DNA from: Asterias rubens
Lineage: Eukaryota; Echinodermata; Asteroidea; Forcipulatida; Asteriidae
DNA length: 64,000 bases
Direction of reading: 5' to 3'
NCBI RefSeq assembly: GCF_902459465.1
Contig: NC_047067.1
Location: 21,885,680 to 21,949,679 of the forward strand
The notes beneath the pieces were generated by a model. That model was not told where the DNA came from and ran no database searches. It saw nothing but the letters and a program-made list of their open reading frames with translations. This document shows, in pieces, positions 1 through 10,551 of the stretch. Every line of letters begins with the position of its first letter. Position 1 is the stretch's first letter. Position numbers and translations under genes: made by a program.

Positions 1-93
1 GAGCACTATGAGCGCCTTTTTGAAGGTGAATTTGCATATTAATAATGTTACTATTATCTTGATCCTTTTTAAATGTTATCTTTTACGCCTCAG

Positions 94-746
94 GTGGCTT
101 GGATTTCGGGCGCTACTTCTCCCTCACAGGGTTATTGACGGGTCCCACATTACTTCATTGTACATCATTCTTCAGTAACTACGGCAACCGGACTGGTTCC
201 AAGCAATATGCCACCTCTTCAGCCGTGAAGCAGAACACAGGCGGAGCGTACAACCTATCCATTATAGGGTTCTTGATAACCCCTCAAACATTTGGGGCAC
301 GTCTTCGTCTCACAAAAGATGAACTTGCCCTTTGGGGTGTCGATAATAGTAAAGAGGCTGACAAAACACACACAGAGTCAAATGTCGGCTCAAGGTCGTG
401 GGTCAAGACTAACAAGGTCATCACAGCACGTACAAGTGACACGCTCAATGTGGACAAACCGGTTAGTTGCCCCAAGGGTTGGCGACCTCAGGAATTCTCC
501 CCGACCTGCGGTCCTGGAAGTCGGGCTCACCTTACTCTTGGCCTGGGAGTGAACATCTCTGCAGTTCAGACAGGCATCGATTTAAATTTGATCATTCAAC
601 AAGAACTGCTGGCTCGTGACAAACCAAAGGACATCCCCACCCTCCAGCTTGCCGGTGGAATCGCCCGTTGCTATGGAGAAGGTAACTGGGCCATATATTT
701 GGAGAAACCGCTTAAAGTTGGGGCATTATTCAGCGGCTGGAATTAG
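94..746 (+). CDS. 3'-terminal coding exon of an unrecognised protein (partial gene)
   Basis: An open frame of about 217 codons ends in TAG. It is preceded by a pyrimidine-rich tract and an acceptor (ttttacgcctcag) at 81-93, and the frame stays open to the acceptor, so the exon is entered in a split codon (two bases, GT, then Gly-Leu-Asp-Phe-Gly). The N-terminal part of the protein lies outside the window. The visible part has no clear transmembrane segment. It has a cysteine pair in a CPKGW...CGPGS context near residues 125-140 and a GGIARCYGEGNW segment near the C-terminus. It is rich in Gly, Thr and Ser. I do not recognise the family. Codon use is balanced and there is no stop over 650 bp of otherwise AT-rich DNA, so I believe it is a real exon. 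A secreted or lectin-like protein is possible but is only a guess. Confidence 0.65.
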
Positions 747-858
747 ACTTAAATTTAAAGCCTCTCCTTTTCTGTGAAAGTACCAAACAAATTTGTTTAA
801 GCAACCATCTATTCTCTGTTAAAATAGAGCAATATTGATCACAATGAAACTGTATGCA

Positions 859-864
859 AATAAA
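859..864 (+). terminator. Poly(A) signal AATAAA
   Basis: AATAAA lies 113 bp after the TAG of the left-edge exon, with a T/G-containing stretch after it. This fits the 3' end of that transcript. Confidence 0.55.
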
Positions 865-898
865 GTTAACACAAAGTTGAGTGAGATATACGACTTCA

Positions 899-914
899 AA
901 AGGGGGGGGGGGGT
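899..914. repeat. Poly-G tract
   Basis: A run of about 13 G with flanking A. It is a low-complexity tract that is prone to length error. Confidence 0.8.
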
Positions 915-1042
915 AGATGTTGTGGCATGTAATCGGCACAATGTCCTGAACACCAACTAGTGGAAGTACATGTATCTAAGAAGTAACTATAAATACTAAA
1001 TAGTAAACTTACGGGTACAACCATGTGTAAGATCTCTTTTAT

Positions 1043-1404
1043 GGGGTGTCGTGGCCGAGCGGATAACAGCATCAAACTCAAGCTCTGGTGCTTCTGTTCA
1101 GCAGAGTGTGGGTTCGAATCCCGGTCGTGACACTTGTGTCCCTGAGCAAGACACTTAACTATAATTGCTTCACTCCACCCAGGGGTAAATGGGTACCTGT
1201 GAGAGCTGCGATGGTTCTTGTGATTGATTTAGCCGAGTAGCGCATTTTAATGTTGCACAGGCTGCATACTCCCCACCAGGGAGCCGAGATGGTTTAAGGG
1301 GTGATTTAAGGCCCGGTGACCAGGGGTAACAATGTGAAGCGCCTTGGGACGCCCTCCACATGTGAAAAGCGCTATATAAAAACGGGTTATTATTATTATT
1401 ATTT
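1043..1404 (+). mobile_element. SINE-1, tRNA-derived, full length
   Basis: The head has a polymerase III box A (TGGCCGAGCGG) and box B (GGTTCGAATCC) in class II (Leu/Ser-like) tRNA spacing. A roughly 260-bp body follows, with a SINE-type tail (gcgctatataaa then TTA repeats). A second copy lies at 7488-7840 on the other strand and a partial one at 37780-37934. It is not a functional tRNA gene because the acceptor arms do not pair. Confidence 0.8.
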
Positions 1405-1410
1405 TGTCAG

Positions 1411-1548
1411 AGTGTTGGCTCTGAAAAGAGCTGCTGTGGTCTTGACGTTTCGAGTAGTTTACTCTGCTCGTCTTCAGGAGAAGGGTATACTGTTTGAAAC
1501 GTCAAGACCACACCGGCTCTTTTTAAACCCAACACTCCCTCAAATAAG
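1411..1548. repeat. Short foldback with hammerhead-like core
   Basis: Arms around 1414-1452 and 1495-1543 are inverted copies of one another: both contain the gtcttgacgtttc motif and an agagc...gctct stretch. The loop holds the hammerhead-like hairpin described separately. The TTATTATT tail of the SINE lies directly before it. Confidence 0.6.
1444..1477 (-). ncRNA. Hammerhead-ribozyme-like core (degenerate stem I)
   Basis: On the minus strand the order is CTGAAGA (fits CUGANGA), then a hairpin closed by CGAG/CTCG, then GAAAC, then GTC, which would be the cleavage triplet. Stem III would be only the ACGT pairing, as in Penelope-type and retrozyme hammerheads that work as dimers. The stem I pairing is poor, so activity is doubtful. 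Confidence 0.35.
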
Positions 1549-1589
1549 AGATTTTAAACATAATTGTACCTGCAAGTTTACAATTTAGT

Positions 1590-3095
1590 CTTTATAGTTC
1601 TTATTTTTTCACACTATGCAAAGCTAAACGCCATTTACATGTATCTAAGTAGATTTTGTCAGACATAGTGTTTTAATCGTCACCAAAGAAATAAACAGTG
1701 GGCAAGTCTTCTGAAATCAATAACAAAGTTCGAAATGGAACTTTTCACCATTTTTTTTTTTTCATACCCGGATGGACAGTTGTATTTTTAATTAAAAACT
1801 TTTTGAATGCATGTTTATATATTTAAATACTTAAATATTTATATTAAATATAATGAGGTCGGTGATGACCTTGGCTTGATCGAAATGCTTGTATAATAAT
1901 CGGGTCATTTAATTTGCATATTTGTATTAATTTTTTAATGAGGTTAATGCAGATTTCTACAAAAACTCTGTAGAATAAAAAATACAATTGTAAAGCAATA
2001 TTTATATTTATTCTTATCTTGCCATTTAATAGATGACAAATTCCCAATTTTTTAATTACCAAAAATTCAGTTTATAAGTACCTCCAATCTTTGACAAACC
2101 TTTTAATTGAATTTTCACACACACAAAAATCAAGCAATATGCTAAGCGCCTGTTTAGAGTAGTTTTCTTTTTTAGGTTTTATAACAAATAGATTTTTGAT
2201 AAGTTACATTTTGATTCAAATGATTCCAGCATGTAAAACGCATGGCGTTTACTATATTAATGAAGATTTGAAGATCGAAGCTGATGCAATAAAACTTGCT
2301 TTGAAACTTTTTATCAGATCATCCTCCGTTTGATTTTCTTATTTTAGTTATATACCATTCTTATGCTAGTTTATCAAAAACATTGCACTTTAAGACAATG
2401 TCAAATTGTGAAATTTATAACTTAGCAAAGACACAGACCTGTTGATATTTAAAATGTTGAAAAAATAAATAATTTTCATTGCATCATCGCATCACCAAGC
2501 TGTAAAATATCTCAACTTGGTAAAAGTACCAATAGTCCTTAAAAAAATTATGCCTGAAATAAAACCAAGTCTAAAAATTACCCGAACAAGGGTCTGGACT
2601 TGACAAAACTCACTTTTTATAAAATAAAAAAAAACATAATGATTTTGTTTCCTCTATACATTCTAATTTGTCTTTATTGTCCTAATTTAAATACACCTTT
2701 CACCTCTTTCCCATATGCTAACAAAATTGTAAAAAGATTAGAGATTATTTTTTCATAGATTTGGTCTCACAATGAAATGCCTTCGCAAGCTCAAATTTAA
2801 AGAAATATAAGTTTGCTGTTATATGTCCAGTTATTGTTGATATTTATAAACATTCTTCTGATTTAAGTTTTCCCATCACACACAAACACAATACCATACA
2901 AATATGGTATAAATTTTATACAATATACTTTTTACTATAAAATATACTATATAATATACTGCATATAGTACATTATACAATTGTAATAATTTGAAAGTGC
3001 CCAGGATAGAGGTCTCCAAAAAGCATTGGCTTGTCCAGTGGTGACCTCATGATACAAGACCCAAACCAAACATTGAAAATATAGTCTAAAATAGA
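1590..3095. other. AT-rich intergenic DNA, no gene seen
   Basis: I see only A/T-rich low-complexity sequence, including an ATATTTAAATACTTAAATATT stretch near 1818-1850. No exon, SINE or TIR element is recognisable. Confidence 0.5.
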
Positions 3096-3100
3096 CATCT

Positions 3101-3343
3101 GGGCCCAATTTCATAGAGCTGCTTAAGCACAAAATTTTGCTTACGCAAAATTCCTTGCTTAGTGAAATCAGATTACCGGCCAAGACTCCACTCAATTGTT
3201 ATGCTAAGTAAACAACAACTAAATACCAGTCACAAGCAATGTATATGGCATGAAATTTTGGCTGGTAACATGTGTAAAATAAGCGAGCTATTTTCGTGCT
3301 TAAGCACATTTTTTGCTTAAGCAGCTCTATGAAATTGGCCCCT
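3101..3343. mobile_element. GGGCCCAATTT MITE (family R3), complete copy
   Basis: Terminal inverted repeats read GGGCCCAATTTCATAGAGCT at the left and its inverse at the right (agctctatgaaattggcccc). The inside is itself weakly palindromic (gcttaagcac...gtgcttaagc). About 18 copies or pieces lie in this window. There is no coding capacity, so it must be a non-autonomous element. Confidence 0.75.
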
Positions 3344-3500
3344 GAGCTTGTATCAGAAGCAGAATAAAGAAATAAAATTTGTTAAAAGAGAAAGACACAT
3401 TTGGACAAATTCATCAAAAAATCCACTTTTGTCAAAATTAAAACTATACCATATTTATGCTTAGCATGATCAAACGAACTACTAGCACACCATACTCAAG

Positions 3501-3506
3501 TTTATT
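3501..3506 (-). terminator. Possible poly(A) signal of desaturase 1
   Basis: AATAAA on the minus strand begins only 5 bp after the stop codon. It would give a very short 3' UTR. Another AATAAA lies at 2673-2678, so the true end is uncertain. Confidence 0.25.
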
Positions 3507-3511
3507 CCTGT

Positions 3512-3563
3512 TTAGGTATGGTAATACGCATCATGCCAGATCTCACCCGATCGCTTCAGAGAC
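3512..3563 (-). CDS. Desaturase 1 exon 10
   Basis: Acceptor TTTTTTCAG. Encodes the C-terminal [17 protein letters not shown] and then TAA. This is the usual ending of front-end desaturases. Confidence 0.92.
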
Positions 3564-6500
3564 CTGAAAAAATAAACACACATTATTTTTAATTGTTGTT
3601 GCATTCTGTAGCATTTTAGCCTTTGAGAAAGACTCTGCTAGTGTTGTAACATCAGACCATTATTTTCTTTTTGCATTTAGTGGTTTTTGTAACATACTGG
3701 AGTTGTTGGTGCCGCGTCCAACACCCAACCTGGTGGACCAAAAAGAAATAAGGCAGGCCAATGACTTCATGAGGTCGAGCCGTAAGAACCAAGCTGGAAG
3801 AGATGGGGCATACAGACCCCTTGCACAATGCGCAGCGAACTTACACATGCCTATCTTGTCCGCCATTTTTAGGGTCAAAATTGTGCACTAAGAAATTTAC
3901 TCTCAAAATGATGGGAATGGTAGTCAAGTATTCTTAGAAGTTGCGTTCTGCATTACTAAATGGGTCTACATGGGGTGAGGCAAAACCCAAGAAACAAAAC
4001 AAAAATCTGTAATTTGCGTGTATCGGCCTTGTACACTGGAAAAAGCTCAAGAAAAGCAAATACTATGCACTGATTTCTTAAGAAAATTTCACCAACATGG
4101 ACAATGGTTACTTACCGCACGATGTCAGCAAAAGCACAAAACAGTGTTTTAGTTTGATACGGGAGACCATGTTTTTTACATAAAGCTTTGACATCAGGCA
4201 CTATTTTGTGAAAGTTGTGCCTCGGCATGGTGGGGAATAGGCTGAAAAAAGGACAAACCAAACATATATTAAAAATTAGTAGGATTTGAAACTTTGCATG
4301 GTGGAAATACGATACAGACAGGTTTGCGGGAACACCATAACGATAATCTCTAAATGAAATGGGGTGGTTCTGAACGTTGGTTTCAACTCGACGTTTCGAT
4401 CAGTATGCTCTGATCGTCTTTACGAGAAAGCTAGATTTTGATGCTGCACGCTGCTTATTAGCTTGGTGTCTATATCCTCATACCCCTATAGGCCCCACAC
4501 CCTCACTATCCCCTGTGCTTGTTCCTACTGACACAGTTGAGTGAGCACTCGTTCCACACACACTAGTCCCAGGATCCTGGGTGGGATCCAGTTTACCATG
4601 CATCACAGGCTCCAGTTCCCTCCTTCGTGCATCACCAACAATCCAATCATACTGGGTACCAATCAGATGACATTGGAAAAATGGCGACAAAAGGGACAAA
4701 ACCATCTTGTTGTAAGATGCATTTTTGTTTATGGTATGAAAAACTTACTGGTGTTCGATCTGGTAGTTCAGGTGCCCCGTGAACCAATCGTTAAAGAACG
4801 ACGGATCTACATTGCAGGTAGCCTGTAGCTGCATTGGTAACCATTCCTTCTTATCGTCATAGTCAATCTTCATGGGTATATGGTTCATCTGAGTGACCCA
4901 CACGAACCAATGACTCTCCATAAACCTGGAAATAAAAACATGCAAAAATAACTACAAAAATTTCCCAATTAGGTATAGACAACCCAAGCTATTTCACAAA
5001 GCCCCAAGATTCATCTTAAGACAAGTTGTCAGTATCGCCAAAGTTATTTGTATTGTGACATCACAGTACCTTGATCACCCCTTCCCCGAACCATACCCCT
5101 TTCCTTTCCGTGATCATTCCCCTCCCTAGCTCATCCCCTCCCCCCAATCATACCCCTTACCTTGCTGCCCTAGCCCATACCTTTCCCCTTAATGATGCCC
5201 CCTGCCTAGCTTGCCAAAGCTCACCTAAGGTAAAACTACATCACCAATTGTTGGACCCCTCGCTTCAAGCTAAATTAGGCTCATCAAGAATGATCATATC
5301 CATATGTTAATATAAAAATTGATGCAACCCTACTTTACAAATCATCTTTTTAAAAATCCCCAAAGCAGTTGGTCCCAATCTATTTTGACTAAAAACATAA
5401 ATACCTGACAAACAAGTAGAAAAAGAAAGCACCAGATACACCTAAAAGTGGGCCAAAGGTCACAAAGAGTTTGGTGAAAAAGAACACCATCCAGAAGACA
5501 TCCTGGAAAGAGAAATACAAAAAAAATATTCGATGTTGAAATTATTCTAATTCTACTGTTTTTCTTTAGTTACCTTTTCCAATTACATTAAAACTTGGAG
5601 TACGAGTGCAACATGACTGCATCACAATAACTGAATTGGGCATTGGGCCTTCATAAAAGTGTAGCAATTCCAACTTACGATCCAGACCTTCTTCCTGAGA
5701 ATGTGTGAAGTGTATTCATAATGAAAGTACAGCGGTAGCAACAACGGCGGTAAAACTGTCAGAAAAAGAAGGGAAAAAAATGCAGTCATAAGAGTAAGAC
5801 AGGATAACTTTATTTCGTTGACTTCACAATGGTTTAAATTATATAATGTAATTAACCACAAGGAAACCCAACTGGTTAAATTTTAAGTAAGTTTGGCTTG
5901 AACGAAGAAAGATTTACTAGAGTGGGACTTGAGCCTGGACCTCTGGATTAACGTGCCGGCGCTCAACCAACTGAGCTATCTAGCCCTAATCTTGGCAAGT
6001 CCTATTTTGTCTACTCTATATCTTTGTTTGGGGGTGCCAGGTGGGAAGCCATTCAAACTGTACCTCATGAAGGTGATCTTTCTCCTGCCGCTTCCCAAAG
6101 AATCCACTCCTTAGCAAACTGTAGAGGGTACCCTATTACCAAGGAGGCAGTGAATGGAACAACTTCCCTCCCAACCCAAAATCCATCATCATCAAAAGAA
6201 TTAGCAATGGAATAGAATTTGAACAAAGAAATAGAATTTGAAAAAAGAAATAAAAATTCAAAGTAGAAATACTTTCATCAACAGGCCTGATGTTTTATTT
6301 TTGAAAGACCAAGTGCACAAAGGCATTTTGCCCTTGATAAACGGCACCTCTATGACACAATTGTAAATTTGTATTGGAATATTTCAAAGGGCACCAAGGC
6401 GACCAAAGGCAATTGCCTCCGCGAAGTGGTAAGGCTGCATGACATTGAGAAAAGGGTATGTCAAAGTGCAACTTACTGAAGAAGAAGTAGCTTTGTTGGT

Positions 6501-9500
6501 GATCATACGGCATGAAACCTTTCTTCTTTTTGGCCCATTGAACGGGCTGCTGCTCACCCAACATGAATATATACTCCATCCTGATGTCTGGATCCTTCAT
6601 GATGATGTTGGGCTTAGCATGGTGCTGGAAATGGCGGTAGTTCCACCAGTGAGCGGACGAGCCCTGAGGGGAAAACAATTAAATATTTTAGGTTTAAATG
6701 CTAGAATGATGAAGTTGGATTCATTTGAAATATTGGAAGCCCTTACTGAAAAATTGCTATAATATGAAGCTGGAATTATGAGTTATTATGTCAGAATTGT
6801 TTGTTTATTATTCTCCTTTTTTAACCAATATGGAAATAAATGTTGATTGGATTGAAAACAAATTGGATTGAATGGGGGAGAGCTTGGAGAATTTTGAATA
6901 TGATAAAAAAATATTGTAATCTTTTTGTTCTTGTTGTCAGCTCTGAGATTTACAGGGCGTGTCAGCCAAGGCAGTCTAGCACATCGAAGTCAAGTTGTGG
7001 TAGCCATGTCAACACAAAGTGGGTTTTTATGAACTAAATCAAATTGAAAATAATCTTTACCTTCATTCCACCAAGGATGAAGCCATGCAACGCATGATTC
7101 CAGCTCGACTTCTTGAAGACGGAAAGATGACCTAGGTCATGCTGAAACCATCCTGACTGACCCTATGGAAGAAATTTTCACAAATTGAAGTTAAAAACAC
7201 TGGTTGATAATTCCGTAACAAGGAATAATTTTGAGAATTTCATTTGCCGTAATTATTATTTGTACTACTATTACTTAAGAATCACTAGAAAGCAAAGATC
7301 TTTGTGTGAGTTTACAACGTTGTATCTCCATCTTGTAATAGAGATGTGTCTGGCTGCATCCAAAATCTTGGCACCCAGGATATTTAAAGCAAAATATTTT
7401 GTTCTGGCACTTTCAAACTCTCATGTAGGCCATGTGTAAATGCTTTTTTTTCGGTGATAAGACATTGTTTCACTATGATTCATGTATAATAATAATATTG
7501 AGTTTTTATATAGCGCTTTTTCACTCCCTACGGGCGTCTCAAAGCGCTTCAAGATATTACCCCTGGTCCCTGGGCCTTAATTCACTCCTTAAACCATCTC
7601 AGCTCCCTGGGGAGTATACAGCCTCGTGCAACAAATGCACTACTCGGCTAAATCAATCACAAGAACCATCTCAGCCCTCACAGGTACCCATTTACCCCTG
7701 GGTGGAGAGAAGCATAATAGTTAAGTGTCTTGCTCAGGGACACAAGTGTCACGACCGGGATTCAAACCCACACTCTGCTGAACAGAATCAGCAGAGCTTG
7801 AATTCGGAGCTCTTAACCGCTCGGCCACGACACCCCATCAGAGCACATCTTCTTAAAGCCTTTTGGCAAAACCACTTGCTCTGAGCGCAGACAAACATTG
7901 CTTAACAAAAACTAGTTACCAGCCAAAATTCCATAAAGTTTGCAACTGGTGCACCACTAAAGAAATTTGCTAAGCACTGCTTTAACAGCTTTATGAAAGT
8001 GGGCCCAGATGAGATGTGACATTATTTCGAAGACAAAAACAAATTTCAGACAAAATATTTCACGTACCTGAACTACAAGAAGTAAAAATGCAGAAGTGAG
8101 GTAAGGGAGCCAGCCAGTACCGAAGTACCACATGACAAACCAACCGAGAACATCAAGGGCAAGAATATGCCCGAGATGAGCTGCGTAGAACCAGAGATTG
8201 GGTTTCAAGAGGTTTAGCTGCTCCACCTTGCTGCGTAGATCCCTCATGTCTGTGACGATGGAGCTCTGAAAATAAAAACCGATAGAGGCAAAATCAATGG
8301 GGAACTTTTGAGACGTTAGTGGCAGCAGACATAACGCTCCTTTTTTGCAGCTCTGAACATCCGGGCAAAGGTCCGAGCATGTGCACTATTGGCGAGAGAA
8401 AAAGGACCATCCAAAAATCTCTAATTAAATAGCAATTGCCTCATTTTTAGGATGAGGCCAGTTTGGCCTTTAACAAATGAACAGTTTTAAAGGCCGACTA
8501 GGGCATGAGAAAGGGCACCACGGCCAACTGGGGTCTCCAAAAAAGGACCAATCATTTGAAACCATTTAACTAATTAATAACAAATAAATTATAATGGATG
8601 TTAAATTTGCATCGGTGATAAAGAATATTAATTTTGGTTTTTACCCATACACCGATGTGTGTTAGCACTGTATACTCAGTACTTGCCCGAGTCCTGTGAA
8701 AAAATATCACAGGCATGTTACTCGGGTGGGATTCGAACCCACGACCCTTGCAATTCTAGAGCAGTGTCTTACCGACTAGACTACCGAGGTTGCCCGGTAG
8801 CTAGAGGCAGTTCGAATCCTATGTTTTTGGCAGCGGGTACCGCAAGAAATTTGGGATGAAGTTCGACGAGATTGGTTTTTCTACCTTTGGTTTGTTGTCT
8901 TTCTCCAAAGATCCAATGCAGAGTGGTTTTAAATACTTGGTAACAAGTTCCTTGTCCGGATGAAACGCCACAAAGGCATCCTGCAAATCAAAGAAAATAA
9001 AACTTCAGAAACCTTCAGAGAGCCTACTAGACCCCAGTATACATCTTACATTGTATGTGTACTATAAGCAAGACATGTGTGAGACACAATAAACCAAGCA
9101 AGCATCAAAGCAACAGCTCTTGTAGAACTCAAGACATTAGCAACAAACTTTGAAGGCAGTTGGTAGTTACTCAAAATAATCATTAGCATAAAACCTTTCT
9201 TGGTGACCAGTAATGGGGAGAGGTTGATGGTATAAAACATTGTGAGAAACGGCTCCCTCTTGAAGTGCCATAGTTTTCGAGAAAGAAGTAATTTTCCACG
9301 AATTTGATTTCGAGACAACAGATTTAGAACTTGAGGTCTCGAAATCAAGCATCTAAACGCACACAACTTCGTGTGACAAGGGTGGTTTTCCTTTCATTAT
9401 TATCTCGCAAGTTTGATGACCGATTGAGCTCAAATTTTCACAGGTTTGTTATTTTATGCATATGTTGAGATACAGCAACTGTGAAGGCTAGTCTTTGACA

Positions 9501-10374
9501 ATTACCAATAGTGTCCACTGCCTTTAAGGGCCGGATTGTGTGCTTGCCTTCCAACCCTAAGAACCCTGGTTTGAATCCCGTTGGAGGCACTATGTGGATT
9601 GGGTTTTCAAACCCTATCCCTGGATTAATTCATTCGGGTTCTCCTCCCACATCTAAAACTCAAACTTTGACTTCTCTCTAAGGGGTTTTCTAGTACAGTT
9701 ATGAAAGTCGCTTATCTGTGAGTCATTTACTTCACAACCAGAGTTAAGAAAATAAATAGTAACCAAATGATGACATTTATCACAGAAAAACTTCAAAGTC
9801 TCAACAAAGAGACATGCAAAACATTGCAGCCTTTAAGGCTTAAAAACGTCGCCTCCCACTTTTCCAGCTTCCAAAGCCCAAAGAAAGATGCCCCAAGAAA
9901 CTCATCGTTACATCCTCCCCAGCAGACAGAACCTCGAGTCCTCCTTGGTGTCTAGTCACCCACTTTGAGACGTCATAAACCCCATTCTCAATCACCAACC
10001 ACTTGTCTCTCTTCACTAACACCCTAAGAAACTCACCATTGCATCCTCCCCAGCATAGTGAGACAGAACCTTGAACCCTCCTTGGTGTCTAGTCACCCAC
10101 TTTGAGACGTCATAAACCCAGTTCTCAATCACCACCCACTTGTCCCTCTTCACTAAAACCCTAAGAAACTCACCGTTGCATCCTCCCCAGCATAGTGAGA
10201 CAGAACCTTGAACCCTCCTGGGTGTCTAGTCACCCACTTTGAGACGTCATAAACCCCATTCTCAATCACCACCCACTTGTCTGTCTTACTGCTGTGCTCC
10301 TTCACTTCATCCCAGGTATAGGTGCTCTTTTTGCTGACCTGGGCTGAACTCTGACCCTGCTGACCTTTACCCAT
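3512..10374 (-). CDS. Front-end fatty acid desaturase, cytochrome b5 fusion, paralogue 1 (complete, 10 exons)
   Basis: Exons in coding order: 10374-10174, 8980-8885, 8265-8068, 7162-7061, 6663-6477, 5755-5679, 5502-5405, 4925-4749, 4241-4116, 3563-3512 (stop TAA), giving 437 residues. The N-terminal cytochrome b5 domain (about residues 18-95) has HPGG at 51-54 and the second heme ligand in FVAFH (His74). The desaturase domain has HDLGH at 173-177, HFQHH at 210-214 and QIEHH at 375-379. Gln as first residue of the third box marks front-end desaturases. Hydrophobic stretches near 118-165 and 265-320 are membrane segments, so the enzyme sits in the ER. It would insert a double bond between an existing one and the carboxyl end of a polyunsaturated acyl-CoA, using electrons from its b5 domain. 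Start: ATG in good context (AAC ATG G). Delta-5, -6 or -8 specificity cannot be read from sequence. Intron 1 carries duplicated exon 1 pieces. Confidence 0.95.
3564..4115 (-). other. Desaturase 1 intron 9
   Basis: No repeat family or extra exon is recognised in this stretch. Confidence 0.6.
4116..4241 (-). CDS. Desaturase 1 exon 9
   Basis: Acceptor CTTTTTTCAG, donor GTAAGT, starting phase 2 and ending phase 2. Completes the third histidine box and continues [10 protein letters not shown], the conserved stretch after QIEHH. Confidence 0.95.
4262..4440 (-). repeat. Half copy of hammerhead-type foldback (family R4) in intron 8
   Basis: Contains the family end ggtttgcgg.aacaccat, the aatggggtggttctga block and the degenerate hairpin ttcaactcgacgtttcgatc...gatcgtctt. 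The flank ggatttga..ctttgcatggtggaaatacgat recurs at 16584-16620 and 20288-20325. The ribozyme core is damaged here (GTAAAGA in place of CUGANGA). Confidence 0.55.
4749..4925 (-). CDS. Desaturase 1 exon 8
   Basis: Acceptor TTTATTTCCAG, donor GTAAGT. Encodes [17 protein letters not shown] and ends in NYQIEH, the start of the third histidine box, splitting the last His codon. Confidence 0.95.
5405..5502 (-). CDS. Desaturase 1 exon 7
   Basis: Acceptor CTCTTTCCAG, donor GTATTT. Encodes a hydrophobic run ([19 protein letters not shown] and on) that is a membrane pair. Confidence 0.93.
5679..5755 (-). CDS. Desaturase 1 exon 6
   Basis: Acceptor TTTCTGACAG, donor GTAAGT. Encodes [15 protein letters not shown], a hydrophobic hairpin segment of the desaturase core. 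Confidence 0.93.
5925..6150 (-). mobile_element. SINE-4 (tRNA-like head, GAGCTCAGTTGG type) in intron 5
   Basis: Read on the minus strand, the head has tagctcagttggttgagc and a box B-like ggtccaggctcaagtcc. The same family lies at 21770-21935, just upstream of desaturase 2, and a fragment at 39302-39410. The arms do not make a valid tRNA. Confidence 0.5.
6284..6441. mobile_element. CAGGCCTGA MITE (family R5), degenerate copy
   Basis: Begins acaggcctga and runs through the family blocks aaaggcattttgccc, aattgtaaattt, gggcaccaaggcga and gcaattgcctccg. It lies in intron 5, 36 bp beyond the exon 5 donor. Confidence 0.6.
6477..6663 (-). CDS. Desaturase 1 exon 5
   Basis: Acceptor TTCCCCTCAG, donor GTAAGT, phase 0 in and phase 1 out. 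Contains the second histidine box in [15 protein letters not shown]. Confidence 0.96.
7061..7162 (-). CDS. Desaturase 1 exon 4
   Basis: Acceptor TTCTTCCATAG, donor GTAAAG. Encodes [14 protein letters not shown] with the first histidine box. Confidence 0.96.
7488..7840 (-). mobile_element. SINE-1, full-length copy in desaturase 1 intron 3
   Basis: Inverse of the 1043-1404 element: box B (ggattcaaaccc on the plus strand), box A (gctcggccacga) and the tatatagcgcttttt tail are present. It is inserted antisense to the window plus strand, that is in the sense of the desaturase transcript. Confidence 0.8.
7846..8010. mobile_element. R3 MITE, partial copy
   Basis: The inner motifs agttaccagccaaaattccat and tttgctaagca and the right end tttatgaaagtgggccca are kept. 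The left TIR is lost next to the SINE. Confidence 0.55.
8068..8265 (-). CDS. Desaturase 1 exon 3
   Basis: Acceptor TTATTTTCAG, donor GTACGT. Encodes the linker [11 protein letters not shown] and two membrane segments ([17 protein letters not shown] and on). Confidence 0.95.
8290..8430 (-). mobile_element. CTAATTGGAGA element (family R8), short copy
   Basis: Matches both ends of the 10552-10862 element in inverted orientation (gacgttagtggcagcagaca and ggaccatccaaaaatctct) with the middle missing. It lies in desaturase 1 intron 2. Confidence 0.6.
8592..8851 (-). mobile_element. SINE-3 (tRNA-like, GTAGTCTAGTCGG head), full copy
   Basis: Minus-strand head ggtagtctagtcggtaagac (box A) and ggttcgaatcccacccgag (box B), with the family tail taatattctttatcaccgatgc. 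Three more copies lie at 43344-44665. Confidence 0.7.
8885..8980 (-). CDS. Desaturase 1 exon 2
   Basis: Acceptor GATTTGCAG, donor GTAGAA, 32 codons in phase 0. Encodes [20 protein letters not shown], which holds the second heme ligand of the b5 domain. Confidence 0.95.
9151..9527. mobile_element. TTAA foldback A (family R1), full copy in desaturase 1 intron 1
   Basis: Ends are inverted copies of GGCAGTGGACACTATTGG, with a central hairpin (gatttcgagac...gtctcgaaatc) and a TTAA at the right border. It has no coding capacity. Confidence 0.75.
9906..10008 (-). pseudogene. Duplicated exon 1 fragment, copy 3 (desaturase 1)
   Basis: Encodes [20 protein letters not shown] and then QGG in place of PGG. 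The two residues HY that follow VLS in the true exon are missing, as is the GT of the donor (reads AT). It is a decayed copy of the heme-binding end of exon 1. Confidence 0.85.
10037..10144 (-). pseudogene. Duplicated exon 1 fragment, copy 2 (desaturase 1)
   Basis: An open copy of the last 36 codons of exon 1 that keeps the donor GTGAGT, with HQGG in place of HPGG and W for G in ENG. The nearest AG in front of it would open in a frame with an immediate TGA if joined to exon 1, so it is unlikely to be used as an extra exon. Confidence 0.85.
10174..10374 (-). CDS. Desaturase 1 exon 1 (start codon)
   Basis: Starts [14 protein letters not shown] lies at residues 51-54; ends GEDAT at donor GTGAGT in phase 0. 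Over its last 130 bp it is almost identical to exon 1 of paralogue 2. Confidence 0.94.
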
Positions 10375-10551
10375 GTTTCCATCCAAGCTTCTTTCCTTTG
10401 AAATGAAAAAAAATGAAGCATCAAGTCTTAAAAAATGCTACCGCTACCTTTATGAAATCATGACCTACCACTAGAATAGGCCATGTAATTTAGTCCAGCT
10501 CACTTCCTTGTATCTTAAAGTGCTACACTGGCTACCACTTCCTTTATGTAG

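Noticed and set aside
1043..1125. A tRNA gene with box A and box B
   Set aside because: The head belongs to a dispersed SINE with a long body and TTA tail; the acceptor stem does not pair.
4478..4705. Coding exon within desaturase 1 intron 8
   Set aside because: The open frames on both strands are shadows of each other and lie next to a repeat; desaturase exons 8 and 9 join perfectly without it.
9840..10022. Separate small cytochrome b5-like gene
   Set aside because: It is the third tandem copy of the desaturase exon 1 end, lacks its own start in a sound context and has a broken donor.
10375..10386. Upstream extension of desaturase 1 with a non-ATG start
   Set aside because: The extra residues depend on a TTG start; the ATG at 10374 aligns exactly with that of paralogue 2.
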